The notes under the pieces are model-generated. The model saw nothing but the letters and a program-made list of their open reading frames with translations, made no database searches and was not told the origin of the DNA. Position numbers and translations under genes: made by a program. From Acidiflorens sp963841945 (lineage in GTDB: Bacteria > Acidobacteriota > Terriglobia > Terriglobales > Acidobacteriaceae): a stretch of DNA of 64,000 nt. Below, one piece after another: positions 46,266-54,468 of the stretch. The stretch is taken from positions 372,001 to 436,000 of the forward strand of contig CAWJFC010000008.1 in assembly GCA_963841945.1 (NCBI GenBank). The letters are read 5' to 3'. Each line of letters opens with the position of its first letter. Positions within the stretch are counted from its first letter, which is position 1.

Positions 46266-47718
46266 CGACGCCATCCGATGCGATGCCTGCCCGGTGCTGT
46301 GCTACATCAGGCCCGGCAGGACCGGCTCCTGTGACCGCTACGCCAACGCCGATGGCAAGCTGATCCGCATCGATCCCCACATCGTCCTCGAACGCGCCGT
46401 CGAACGTGGCGAAATGCTGGTCCCCTTCCTCGAGAAGGCGCGCGAGTGGGATGGCAACCCGCTGAATGGCGAGCAGACTTTTGTCACCGCCATTGGCGCC
46501 GGCACAACCTATCCTGACTACAAACCGGCTCCCTTCATCATTTCGTCGGAGGTGTCCGGAGTCGACATGGTCACCGTTGTGACGGAAGGTATTTTCAGCT
46601 ACTGCGGTGTCAAGCTGAAGATCGATACTGACCGGCATCTCGGCGCGGAATGCAGCACCGTGCGGTCGCAGGGAGAAGCCATCGGTCACATCACCACCAG
46701 CGAATACGGCTCGCAGATGATGTCGCTCGGTGGGGTGCGCCACCTGACCGGTGGCACACGACAGGAAGGCACTGCGACGTGTGATGCGCTTCTAACTCTT
46801 TGCAATGGAAATGCGGTCGAATTGAAAGTCGATGAGGGCGCGACGATCGTCGTTCAGGCCAACCAGCCTCCTATTATCGACAGCGTGCGTGAAGAGCGCA
46901 TGCGAGTCGGTTGCGGATCGGCCACCATCGGCATGTTTGCCAAGCAATGGTTCGGCAAGGTCGATGAAGTGGTCGTCGTCGATGATCACATCACCGGTGT
47001 CTTATCTGAGCACCAGGCCGGCAAGCTGCTTGGGGTTCCTGAGACCGGCATTAAGATGAAAGGCCGTCGCTCCACCCCCGGCCGCTATTTCCGTGTCGCC
47101 GAGCCGGGAACCTCCTGGGGTGGAACGAACATCGACGACCCGCTCTCCATCCTCGCTCCTTTTGATCCCGAAGTCGCCCGCCCAGGTCTTCGCCTTCTCA
47201 TGGTCAGCACTACTGGTGAACACCACGCCTACTTCGAGCTCGACGAGGCTCTGAGGCCGATGGAAAGAAATCTGCCCGACGCAGTTGCACAATCCGTCCA
47301 GCGCATTCGCGAGAATTGCGAACCGGCTTTATGCACCGTGCTGTTCATGGGCGGCGCGGGCGGATCACTCCGCGCCGGTGTAACCGAGAATCCCGTAAAG
47401 CTGACGCACTCGGTAGGCAAAGCCCTCACGCGAGTGACCTGCGGCGGTGCACCCGTCTATGTATGGCCTGGCGGGGGCATCACATTTATGGTGGATGTCA
47501 GTCGCATGCCAGCAAACGCGTTCGGCTATGTGCCGACACCGGCGTTGGTTGCACCGATCGAATTCTCGTTGAAATTGTCCGACTACGCCGTGCTCGGCGG
47601 CTATATGGATTCGGTGAAGCCTCTGCATTCCATCAAGCACGACGAAGAAGCCCGCCGTCACCTTTCTGCCCACGTGAAAAATCCCTGGCCGCTCGCCCCA
47701 GAGCAAGGCAACAAATGA
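46246..47718 (+). CDS. 6-hydroxynicotinate reductase-like Fe-S protein
   Basis: This 490-residue protein resembles Hnr of the Eubacterium barkeri nicotinate pathway. It has an N-terminal cysteine cluster C12-x2-C15-x3-C19-x9-C29 (RCDACPVLCYIRPGRTGSC) that probably binds a 4Fe-4S cluster, further cysteines near residues 120-135, and glycine-rich runs such as GGAGGSLRAGVTENP. Hnr reduces 6-hydroxynicotinate to the 1,4,5,6-tetrahydro-6-oxo compound. The reading fits its neighbours: hydroxylase before and enamidase after. The protein could instead reduce another lactam ring. It overlaps the preceding gene by 20 bases and the following one by 4 (ATGA). Confidence 0.75.
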   Translation: MEACVTDDAIRCDACPVLCYIRPGRTGSCDRYANADGKLIRIDPHIVLERAVERGEMLVPFLEKAREWDGNPLNGEQTFVTAIGAGTTYPDYKPAPFIISSEVSGVDMVTVVTEGIFSYCGVKLKIDTDRHLGAECSTVRSQGEAIGHITTSEYGSQMMSLGGVRHLTGGTRQEGTATCDALLTLCNGNAVELKVDEGATIVVQANQPPIIDSVREERMRVGCGSATIGMFAKQWFGKVDEVVVVDDHITGVLSEHQAGKLLGVPETGIKMKGRRSTPGRYFRVAEPGTSWGGTNIDDPLSILAPFDPEVARPGLRLLMVSTTGEHHAYFELDEALRPMERNLPDAVAQSVQRIRENCEPALCTVLFMGGAGGSLRAGVTENPVKLTHSVGKALTRVTCGGAPVYVWPGGGITFMVDVSRMPANAFGYVPTPALVAPIEFSLKLSDYAVLGGYMDSVKPLHSIKHDEEARRHLSAHVKNPWPLAPEQGNK

Positions 47719-48614
47719 ATCCGCGCGCGCAAATCCGCATGCTCCCGGACGGTCGCCGTCTCCATCTTCACGATGGCCCCATCGACGTAATCCTTGAGGC
47801 CTTCGGAGAGCCGTGCGAAGTCGAACGAGCTTACCGTGCGGCAGGAGCCCGATTTGCAACCATCCTCGACGAACTCTGCTCCGAACTCACGTTGATTCGC
47901 GAGCCCGCGCACCTTAACAGCAAATCGCCGCGGGGTCCGGTTGCCCGAAGGATGCTGGATGCCGTTCTTCCTTTCTGCCGCGAAACGTTCATTACACCCA
48001 TGGCTGCGGTTGCGGGTGCGGTGGCAGAGGAATTACTGCGAGAAATGACATCCGCAGCCGCCTTGCGAAAGGCCTTTGTAAATGACGGAGGCGATATCGC
48101 CCTCCACCTCACCCCCGGCGAACGGTTTGCCATCGGACTGGTCGAAATTCCAGAGAATCCATCGCTGTTCGGAGCAACAACCATTCACGCCGGGGACCCA
48201 ATTCGCGGAATCGCGACTAGCGGATGGCGCGGCCGCAGCTTCTCTCTCGGAATTGCCGACTCTGTTACGGTTCTGGCGAGCCACGCTGCACTGGCCGATG
48301 CCGCTGCGACGCTGATCGCCAACGCAGTCGACCTGCCCGGGCATCCCGCAGTTCATCGGGTGCCGGCCAGTGATCTCGCCCCCGACTCGGATCTTGGCAC
48401 TCGTCTCGTGACGCAGCGTGTCGAGCGCCTGACAGGGAATGAAGTTAAGGAAGCGCTCGATTCCGGAGCCGCCGCCGCCGACTCATTCCTACGAAGAGGT
48501 CTGATTCATTCCGCGGCCCTGACTTTGCAAGGAGTGGTGCGAACCACCGCGCCAGCCCCGCGGCTGCCGGTCGCTGAGAGTTCCGTTCTGGATAGGAGAT
48601 CCGTTCATGCCTGA
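47715..48614 (+). CDS. UPF0280 family protein
   Basis: The 299-residue protein belongs to UPF0280, which has an ApbE-like (FAD:protein FMN transferase-like) fold. Recognisable segments are ITPMAAVAGAVAEEL, VNDGGDIALHL and ATSGWRGRSFSLGIADSVTVLA. No member's reaction is known to me. ApbE attaches FMN to proteins, so a role in maturing a flavoprotein partner is possible, but the segments also resemble a ligand-binding pocket. Its position between the reductase and the DUF1185 pair, with overlaps of 4 and 8 bases, ties it to the pathway. It has no export signal. The chosen ATG overlaps the previous stop (ATGA). Confidence 0.8.
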   Translation: MNPRAQIRMLPDGRRLHLHDGPIDVILEAFGEPCEVERAYRAAGARFATILDELCSELTLIREPAHLNSKSPRGPVARRMLDAVLPFCRETFITPMAAVAGAVAEELLREMTSAAALRKAFVNDGGDIALHLTPGERFAIGLVEIPENPSLFGATTIHAGDPIRGIATSGWRGRSFSLGIADSVTVLASHAALADAAATLIANAVDLPGHPAVHRVPASDLAPDSDLGTRLVTQRVERLTGNEVKEALDSGAAAADSFLRRGLIHSAALTLQGVVRTTAPAPRLPVAESSVLDRRSVHA

Positions 48615-49191
48615 GGTTCAAGTCAGAAAGAAAGTCATTGTTGTGGAGGAGATTTTCCACGAGGGCGGCCCTGAAGCGTCCGTGCCGCACCGCCGCGCCG
48701 CTGCTCTCGCAGTGATTCGCAACCCCTACGCCGGCAGATATGTCGAGCAGATCGAGCCCTTCATGGATGACTTGCAGCCTCTGGGCATGGAAATGGCACG
48801 CTCGCTTGTCGCAGCGCTGGGCGGCGACCCCAAAGTCATCGAAGGCTATGGCAAAGGCGCCATCGTCGGCTCCTCTGGCGAACTCGAGCATGGCGCTCTC
48901 TGGCATGTCCCTGGCGGCTACGCGATGCGCGAAGTTCTCGGAAACGCGAAAGCCATCGTTGCCTCTACAAAAAAAGTCGGCGGCCCGGGCACGCGTCTCG
49001 ATGTTCCCATCACCCATGTCAACGCATCCTACGTGCGCAGCCATTTTGACGCGATGGAGGTTGGCATCAGCGACGCTCCGCGCGCCGATGAGATTCTTCT
49101 GGCGCTGGTCATGACAACCGGGCCTCGCGTACACGCGCGCGTCGGCGGACTCAAAGCCTCCGAGATCAAAGGGGAGGACGGTCTGCGATGA
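48607..49191 (+). CDS. DUF1185 (AA_synth) family protein, copy 1
   Basis: The 194-residue protein is of PF06684 type, with IFHEGG near residue 18, RRAAALAVIRNPYAGRYVEQ, the GGDPKVIEGYGKGAIVGSSGELEHG segment and a C-terminal VGGLKASEIKGEDGLR. The family name (amino-acid synthesis) is only a computational label. As I recall it, a solved homolog has a chorismate mutase/YjgF-like fold; this should be checked. It overlaps UPF0280 by 8 bases and the next copy by 4 bases. It is clearly homologous to the following gene throughout. Confidence 0.82.
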   Translation: MPEVQVRKKVIVVEEIFHEGGPEASVPHRRAAALAVIRNPYAGRYVEQIEPFMDDLQPLGMEMARSLVAALGGDPKVIEGYGKGAIVGSSGELEHGALWHVPGGYAMREVLGNAKAIVASTKKVGGPGTRLDVPITHVNASYVRSHFDAMEVGISDAPRADEILLALVMTTGPRVHARVGGLKASEIKGEDGLR

Positions 49192-49772
49192 AAGCCAAAA
49201 TCCGCAAGATCGCAACGTTTGTCGAAGAGATCAGCACGGAGATGGGCCGCGCCGTAATTCCTCCGGCACGCCGCGCCGCGGCAGTTGCCGTGATCGAAAA
49301 TCCTTATTCGGGGCAATACGTGGAAGACCTCTCCGAGTTGATGTCGATCGGAGAGGAACTCGGCGAACTGCTCACGCAGCGGGCGGTGGCCGCGCTCGGA
49401 ATTCACGGCCCCTCCGCAGAGAGCTACGGCAAGGCCGCCGCCGTTGGAGAAAACGGTGAACTGGAACACGCGGCAGCCATCCTTCATCCCAAGCTTGGAA
49501 CTCCGGTACGGCGAGTGCTCGGCAAGGGTGCGGCCCTGATCCCATCATCGAAAAAGCGGGGCGGCCTGGGTGTCGTTCTGGATATCCCGCTCGGCCACAA
49601 AGATGCTGCTTTTGTGCGCAGCCATTTCGACGGCATGGAAGTCCGCATCGGTGACGCTCCACGCGCCAACGAGATCATGGTTGCCATCGCCGTAACCTCA
49701 AGTGGACGTCCCTTACCTCGCGTAGGCGGCCTGACCAAAGATCAAATTAAAGGAGAAGACGGACTCCGTTAG
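49188..49772 (+). CDS. DUF1185 (AA_synth) family protein, copy 2
   Basis: This 194-residue paralog matches the previous gene over its full length. It has RRAAAVAVIENPYSGQYVED, ESYGKAAAVGENGELEHAAAILHPK and the same C-terminus IKGEDGLR. The two genes are of equal length and are translationally coupled (ATGA), which suggests a heteromeric complex or a recent duplication. The first copy carries ALWHVPGGYAMR where this copy has AAILHPKLGTPVR, so the active-site loops differ. The operon ends here, 35 bases before the convergent enamidase-like gene. Confidence 0.82.
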   Translation: MKAKIRKIATFVEEISTEMGRAVIPPARRAAAVAVIENPYSGQYVEDLSELMSIGEELGELLTQRAVAALGIHGPSAESYGKAAAVGENGELEHAAAILHPKLGTPVRRVLGKGAALIPSSKKRGGLGVVLDIPLGHKDAAFVRSHFDGMEVRIGDAPRANEIMVAIAVTSSGRPLPRVGGLTKDQIKGEDGLR

Positions 49773-49806
49773 ATCAGCGGCGTTCTCAAAGCCCGGCGCC
49801 CAAAGC

Positions 49807-51009
49807 CTATAAGCTCTTCGCCAGTTCCGGCACGCGTGTGGCCGGCGGCGTGTTGCGGCTGCGCTGAATGCTAACCGTCCCATCCGCAATCACCATCCCG
49901 ATCCCCGGCAAGTCGCCTTTCTGAATGCTGTCAAGCAGGTCCTTCCCGGCCGAGTGTTGCGCTTTGTCCATTAAGACGAACGAAGCTTCACGCCCCTCCG
50001 CGATGAGTCCACCGTTGAGGTTTCGTATCTTCGACGTGTTGCCCGTCGCCAGGCAAATTGCCAACTCCGCCGGAATTCCGCCCAGCGACGCCAGCAATGC
50101 GATCATCCGAAGAATGCCCAGCGGCTGAGCGCCCGAACCCGCCGGAGAATCCGTGCCAAGAATGACGCGATCCAGTTGTTTCAGTTGCGTCGCGGTGCGT
50201 AGCGTGAGCAGCGCCGCTCGCTCATTGCCGTTGTGCACAATCTCCAGCGCCCGTTTCGACTTCTCGCATAGCGCGGTAATCTGATCGTCGGGCAGCGCAG
50301 TGTGTCCTCCATTGATGTGCCCAATCACATCCGCATCGGTTTCGAGAACCATGTCCTTGTCGATCAGGCTCGACCCAGGAATTGACGGACCACCCGTGTG
50401 GATGGTGCTCTGAATGCCATATTTCCGGGCCCATCCAACCATCTGCCGCGCGGTCTTTCCATCCTTAACGCTGCCGAGTCCAACCTCGCCCAGTATCTTT
50501 ACGCCAGCCCCGGCGAGTTCCTCAAAGTCGCGTTCGACCATTCCCTGTTCCAGCACGGGAGCCCCCGCATAAATCTTCACTCCTCCCGGCCGAAATGCCT
50601 GGAATGCCCGCTGCGCAAAGATCGCCATCGCCTTCAGCCCCACGATGTCTCTTGGCCGCCCCGGCGTGTGGACCTCTCCCGCAGAGATCATGGTCGTCAC
50701 GCCGCCGTGAAGATAGCTGTCAATCCATCCCAACTGATTCTGTCGTGGTGTCCAGTCGCCGCACACCGGATGCACATGGCTGTCGATAAGCCCGGGTGCC
50801 AGCGTCGTTCCTTTGGCGTCGACCGTAACCGTCGCACCGCCAGTGTCGAGGTCCTTCTCCTTGCCCACCGCAACAATGCGGTCTCCCATCGCCACCACGG
50901 TATCGGCCTCCAGAATCGGCTGCGCGAGATCTCCGCTCAGGAGAAGGCCAATATTTCGAATTACCAGTTTCTTTTGCTCTGCCCCGTGCGACGGTGCGTC
51001 GTTAGACAT
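49807..51009 (-). CDS. Enamidase-like amidohydrolase
   Basis: This protein of about 400 residues starts at the ATG giving MSNDAPSH. It is a binuclear amidohydrolase with the HxH pair in DSHVHPVCGDW, GEVGLGSV, IHTGG, GHINGGHTA and GTDSPAG. The sequence closely follows my memory of the E. barkeri enamidase (LHGGVTTMISAG; GILRMIALLASLGGI; SRNTPPA near the end). Enamidase opens and deaminates 1,4,5,6-tetrahydro-6-oxonicotinate to 2-formylglutarate, releasing ammonia. It is on the minus strand, convergent with the operon and divergent from the transketolase-like gene, so it has its own promoter. An alternative is a dihydropyrimidinase-like lactamase. Confidence 0.82.
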   Translation of the reverse strand: MSNDAPSHGAEQKKLVIRNIGLLLSGDLAQPILEADTVVAMGDRIVAVGKEKDLDTGGATVTVDAKGTTLAPGLIDSHVHPVCGDWTPRQNQLGWIDSYLHGGVTTMISAGEVHTPGRPRDIVGLKAMAIFAQRAFQAFRPGGVKIYAGAPVLEQGMVERDFEELAGAGVKILGEVGLGSVKDGKTARQMVGWARKYGIQSTIHTGGPSIPGSSLIDKDMVLETDADVIGHINGGHTALPDDQITALCEKSKRALEIVHNGNERAALLTLRTATQLKQLDRVILGTDSPAGSGAQPLGILRMIALLASLGGIPAELAICLATGNTSKIRNLNGGLIAEGREASFVLMDKAQHSAGKDLLDSIQKGDLPGIGMVIADGTVSIQRSRNTPPATRVPELAKSL

Positions 51010-51174
51010 GATTCCCCTCAGTCCTGGATTCACCGAGAACTCAGTGGCCGTTAGTATACAAATCAATGAGCCGCGGGCAAGCGCCCTATGGCCAACTTTG
51101 CCTGGGAACGCACCGACACGAATGCGGGACATCGTTCGAATGCTTCACGAATGCTATGATTTTTGAGACCGTCT

Positions 51175-53703
51175 ATGACATCCCTCACTCAGGCAGTTCA
51201 CTCTCCCTCCCAACAGCAACCTTTGGCGTACGATCCGCTGCTCGACGACATTGGATACATGACCTGCATGACCCTGGTGCTGCTGGGAAATTATGCGCAG
51301 ACCGGTCATCTCGGCGGACCCCTTGCGTATACACCGTACAACGTTGCGGTGCATCTGGTCGGGCCTGAAAATGGCGGCCTGCGTTACGATTACCGCCGGC
51401 CGAAGCACCCTTACTGTGACAAATTCATGCTCGCCGCGGGCCACTCGATCCCCACCTGCTATGCCCTATGGATGATCATGGGCCAGGCGCTGTATCGCAA
51501 ATATCAGCAGACCGGCGATCCGCGTTATCATGTCGACCCGCACGTCGCCATGCTGCCCATCGACGCATTGGGATTCCGGCGCGGCGCGGGCGCGCTGAAG
51601 ACGCTGCTCCGCGAAACAGGTTTGGAAGACAATCCGCTGTTCGCGCAGGCCAAAGGCCGCGGTATTCGCGCGCTCTCCGGACATGCCGAAAGTACCGACG
51701 TCACCAACGATGTGAATGGCGGACCCTCGGGCATCGGGATCGCGACGGCTGCGGGTAAGGCGGCGTTCTGGGACGTCATGGGTGCGCCAGCCTCGCCGAA
51801 AGTGATCGCGCTGGAAGGCGAATTCGCCCTCACTGAAGGTCACGCGCAGGAATTCAAGACGCAGGCGCTCGCGCTGCAAGTGGGAAAGCGTTTGCGCGTA
51901 ATGATCTCCGACAACAACGCCGGCATCGACGATTGCCTGATCGGTGGCAAGATTGGCGGCGTGATCGCGGAATGCTTCGACGGCTACGATTTGGTGAATC
52001 AATGGACGTCGTACGGATGGAACGCCTTCACCTTGGCGAACGGTAACGATTACGGCCAAGTGGCAGCGGTGCTAAAGGCAATGGACGCAGTGGACCCGCA
52101 CGACCGCCGTCCCATCGCCGCCATCGGCAAAACGATCAAGGGCTACTGGCCCGCTGCGGCGGACGGAAAAATCCCCGGCTTCGGCGGCGAGCAACTCGTG
52201 AGTTATCCAAGCCATCCCTACGCCCTGAAGATGAACTCGGAGTACTTCGTCGCGCTGGCCTCGACCTTCGAGAAGCATTACGGCCTCGAGTTCGAAGGAA
52301 TTCGCAAGGGTCCGGTCGCTAACCATCGCGAGCGGCTGATTCAGTTCAAGACGAACATCGACATCGTGATGTCGCTGCTCGACCGCAGCGGTTTGGGCGA
52401 TCGCCTCGCCGATCGTCTCGTGGAAATCGGCGACACCGTGCGCGACGACGTGAAGTTGCGCATCTCAGCCTCGAGCGATCCGTTCCTCGACAATCGACTG
52501 CGCGTCGCGTCGCTGCCGGAAGAGCCGCAGAAGATCTCGCTTCACAATTCGATCTCCGGCGCGGACAAGCAGGTTAGCATTGCGCTGTTCAAGAAGCCGG
52601 GCGAGGTGGCCGGAGCGCGGCGCGCGATTTCGGAAATCATCAAGTGGATGAATTACGTCACCGAAGGGCGATTCTTCACGGTAGCTGCCGACCTTTCCGA
52701 ATCGATCAACGTGGAGCACGGCAGCTTGTGGGGACACTATAATCCCACGAACAATCCGCTGGGGACGCGCTTGAAAGCGCCCATACAAGAAGCGGGCAAT
52801 GTTTCGACCGCCATTGGGCTGGTGAGCCAGAGCGCTTCCGTCGACCCCGAAAAATTCGCTGGCGTTTGGGCTTTGAGTGGAACGTACGGAGCGTTCACGC
52901 CGCTCATGTACACTCCGGCGCGGGTCTGGAGTCAACAAAATCAGGACAGCAAATTCCGTATGGGAGTGCTGCATATTCTCTCCGCGCACTCCGGTCCCGA
53001 AACCGCGGCGGATGCGCGCACTCACTTCGGCATCTTCGCGCCGCAAGTGTGGAAGCTGTTCCCTCGCGGTCAGGTGATCAATTTAAGCTTTTGGGATTAC
53101 AACGACGTCGCGCCCGGTTATTTCGCAGCGGCGGAGATCGCAGCCCGCGATCCCCGCGTCGGCATCATCACGCTGGAAGTGGCGCGCCCTGACTTCGCGG
53201 TCGCGGACCGGAGCCATTTCGCCGACACCGATCTGCGCGCTGCGGCAAAAGGCCTCTATGTCATCCGCGATTTCGCGCCCGGCAAGCCGCGCCACGGTTA
53301 CGTAATCGCGCAAGGATCGAGTTCGACTGTGAATCTCGTGAAAGTTCTGCCGAAACTCGAAGCGGCCGGTGTGAACGTGAAGGTGATCGCGGCGATCAGC
53401 GAGGACTTGTTCGATCGCCAGCCGCAAGCATATCGCGATTCCGTGCTTCCACCCGAGGCTCGCTTCGATTTGATGGTGGTATCAACGGGCACGCGGCGCG
53501 TGTGGCCGCTGCGCAACCTCGGTCCGTTGACGGATGACTATTCACTCACGTCCGACTTCGACAATACCTGGAGAAGCGGCGGCCTCGAAGCGGACGTGAT
53601 CGCGGAATCGCATCTCGACCCCGAGTCAATCTTCGCAGGCGTGGAGCGATTCGCAAACGAACGCGAGCGCCGCATCGGCGATCAACGCAAGATGATCGGC
53701 TAG
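51175..53703 (+). CDS. Atypical transketolase-like protein
   Basis: The 842-residue protein (ATG 51175) has the three-domain order of transketolase. The N-terminal thiamine-diphosphate half has GHLGGPLAYTP and AAGHSIPTCYAL. The diphosphate motif reads ALEGEFALTEGH with DNNAG 26-30 residues later. Where classical enzymes have GDGE, this one has LEGE, with Glu in place of the metal-binding Asp. The pyrimidine half has DLSESINVEHGSLWGHY and GNVSTAIGLVSQ. It is longer than ordinary transketolase (about 670) and clearly different from the copy at 23833. It may act on another alpha-keto substrate. It diverges from the enamidase gene across 165 bases. Confidence 0.8.
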   Translation: MTSLTQAVHSPSQQQPLAYDPLLDDIGYMTCMTLVLLGNYAQTGHLGGPLAYTPYNVAVHLVGPENGGLRYDYRRPKHPYCDKFMLAAGHSIPTCYALWMIMGQALYRKYQQTGDPRYHVDPHVAMLPIDALGFRRGAGALKTLLRETGLEDNPLFAQAKGRGIRALSGHAESTDVTNDVNGGPSGIGIATAAGKAAFWDVMGAPASPKVIALEGEFALTEGHAQEFKTQALALQVGKRLRVMISDNNAGIDDCLIGGKIGGVIAECFDGYDLVNQWTSYGWNAFTLANGNDYGQVAAVLKAMDAVDPHDRRPIAAIGKTIKGYWPAAADGKIPGFGGEQLVSYPSHPYALKMNSEYFVALASTFEKHYGLEFEGIRKGPVANHRERLIQFKTNIDIVMSLLDRSGLGDRLADRLVEIGDTVRDDVKLRISASSDPFLDNRLRVASLPEEPQKISLHNSISGADKQVSIALFKKPGEVAGARRAISEIIKWMNYVTEGRFFTVAADLSESINVEHGSLWGHYNPTNNPLGTRLKAPIQEAGNVSTAIGLVSQSASVDPEKFAGVWALSGTYGAFTPLMYTPARVWSQQNQDSKFRMGVLHILSAHSGPETAADARTHFGIFAPQVWKLFPRGQVINLSFWDYNDVAPGYFAAAEIAARDPRVGIITLEVARPDFAVADRSHFADTDLRAAAKGLYVIRDFAPGKPRHGYVIAQGSSSTVNLVKVLPKLEAAGVNVKVIAAISEDLFDRQPQAYRDSVLPPEARFDLMVVSTGTRRVWPLRNLGPLTDDYSLTSDFDNTWRSGGLEADVIAESHLDPESIFAGVERFANERERRIGDQRKMIG

Positions 53704-53818
53704 TCGAGTAGGCTTGCCTGCACTCGTCGTCAGCATCAACAGACCTCGCGGTCTTGTCACGCGCTCGCGTGCCGTATATCACAGACAATGCCGCACACAA
53801 CCCTTTCTACTGGGCGAA

Positions 53819-53839
53819 ATCAGACAAGTGCAGTCCGAT
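53819..53839 (+). promoter_or_regulatory. Inverted-repeat operator candidate upstream of the Rrf2 gene
   Basis: ATCAGAC, a 7-base spacer (AAGTGCA) and GTCCGAT form an imperfect dyad (6 of 7 pairs) 12 bases before the start codon. Rrf2 proteins commonly bind dyads of this size and repress their own genes, so this is a plausible autoregulatory site. Confidence 0.4.
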
Positions 53840-53851
53840 TAGAACGCGCCC

Positions 53852-54346
53852 ATGCAGATTACACGCGCAGCCGATTATGCCGTGCGAGTCATGATTTATA
53901 TGACCACGCTTCCGCCCAATACTCGGATTGCCGTGGCCGACATTGCGCTTGGCATCCAGGCTCCCGAGAGTTTTGTCTCCAAGATTCTTCAGCAGCTTTT
54001 ACAGCGCGGCATGGTGACCTCGCATCGGGGAGCAGGCGGCGGGTTTGAACTGGCAGTCGATACGAATGCGGTTTCGTTACTCGACGTCGTCGAAATGATC
54101 GAGGGACCCCTGCAGATCAATCTCTGTTTAAAGGGAGAGGCGAGCTGCGACCGGAGATCTTGGTGCGGCGCTCATCCGATTTGGGGCGAGGCTCAAGCGG
54201 CCATGAAGAATGTGCTGGCCAGCGCTTCCATCGCTCGCCTCGCGCGCGACTCGGTGGCAAACTTCGCCAAGGCTCATGCGAACAACACCAATGACCCGGA
54301 TAATAGTTCACCTCGGTCCGTGCAGCGGAAGCATGATGCTGGTTAG
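53852..54346 (+). CDS. Rrf2-family transcriptional regulator
   Basis: The 164-residue protein has an N-terminal winged helix (ITRAADYAVRVMIYM, then SFVSKILQQLLQRGMV and SHRGAGGGFELA). A cysteine triplet follows in NLCLKGEASCDRRSWCGAHPIW. This triplet resembles the Fe-S ligands of IscR/NsrR/RsrR, so it probably senses iron-sulphur status, nitric oxide or redox. It follows the transketolase-like gene by 150 bases on the same strand. A dyad overlapping its leader may be its operator. The Fe-S-rich operon at 42.6-49.8 kb is a tempting target, but that is not shown. Confidence 0.87.
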   Translation: MQITRAADYAVRVMIYMTTLPPNTRIAVADIALGIQAPESFVSKILQQLLQRGMVTSHRGAGGGFELAVDTNAVSLLDVVEMIEGPLQINLCLKGEASCDRRSWCGAHPIWGEAQAAMKNVLASASIARLARDSVANFAKAHANNTNDPDNSSPRSVQRKHDAG

Positions 54347-54468
54347 AGGCAAGGCATGGAAGTTACTTGGGTTGCGATTCTCGCCGCCTTGTGTACGGGA
54401 ATCGGCGCTTCCCTATTTTTTTGCGGCGAACGCCTTTAAGGGCGTGGAAGACGCCAAGTCTCCACAGG

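Noticed and set aside
54425..54455. Hairpin ACGCC/GGCGT between rrf2 and larB as a bidirectional terminator
   Set aside because: The stem is five pairs only and the T run is on the wrong side for either convergent gene.
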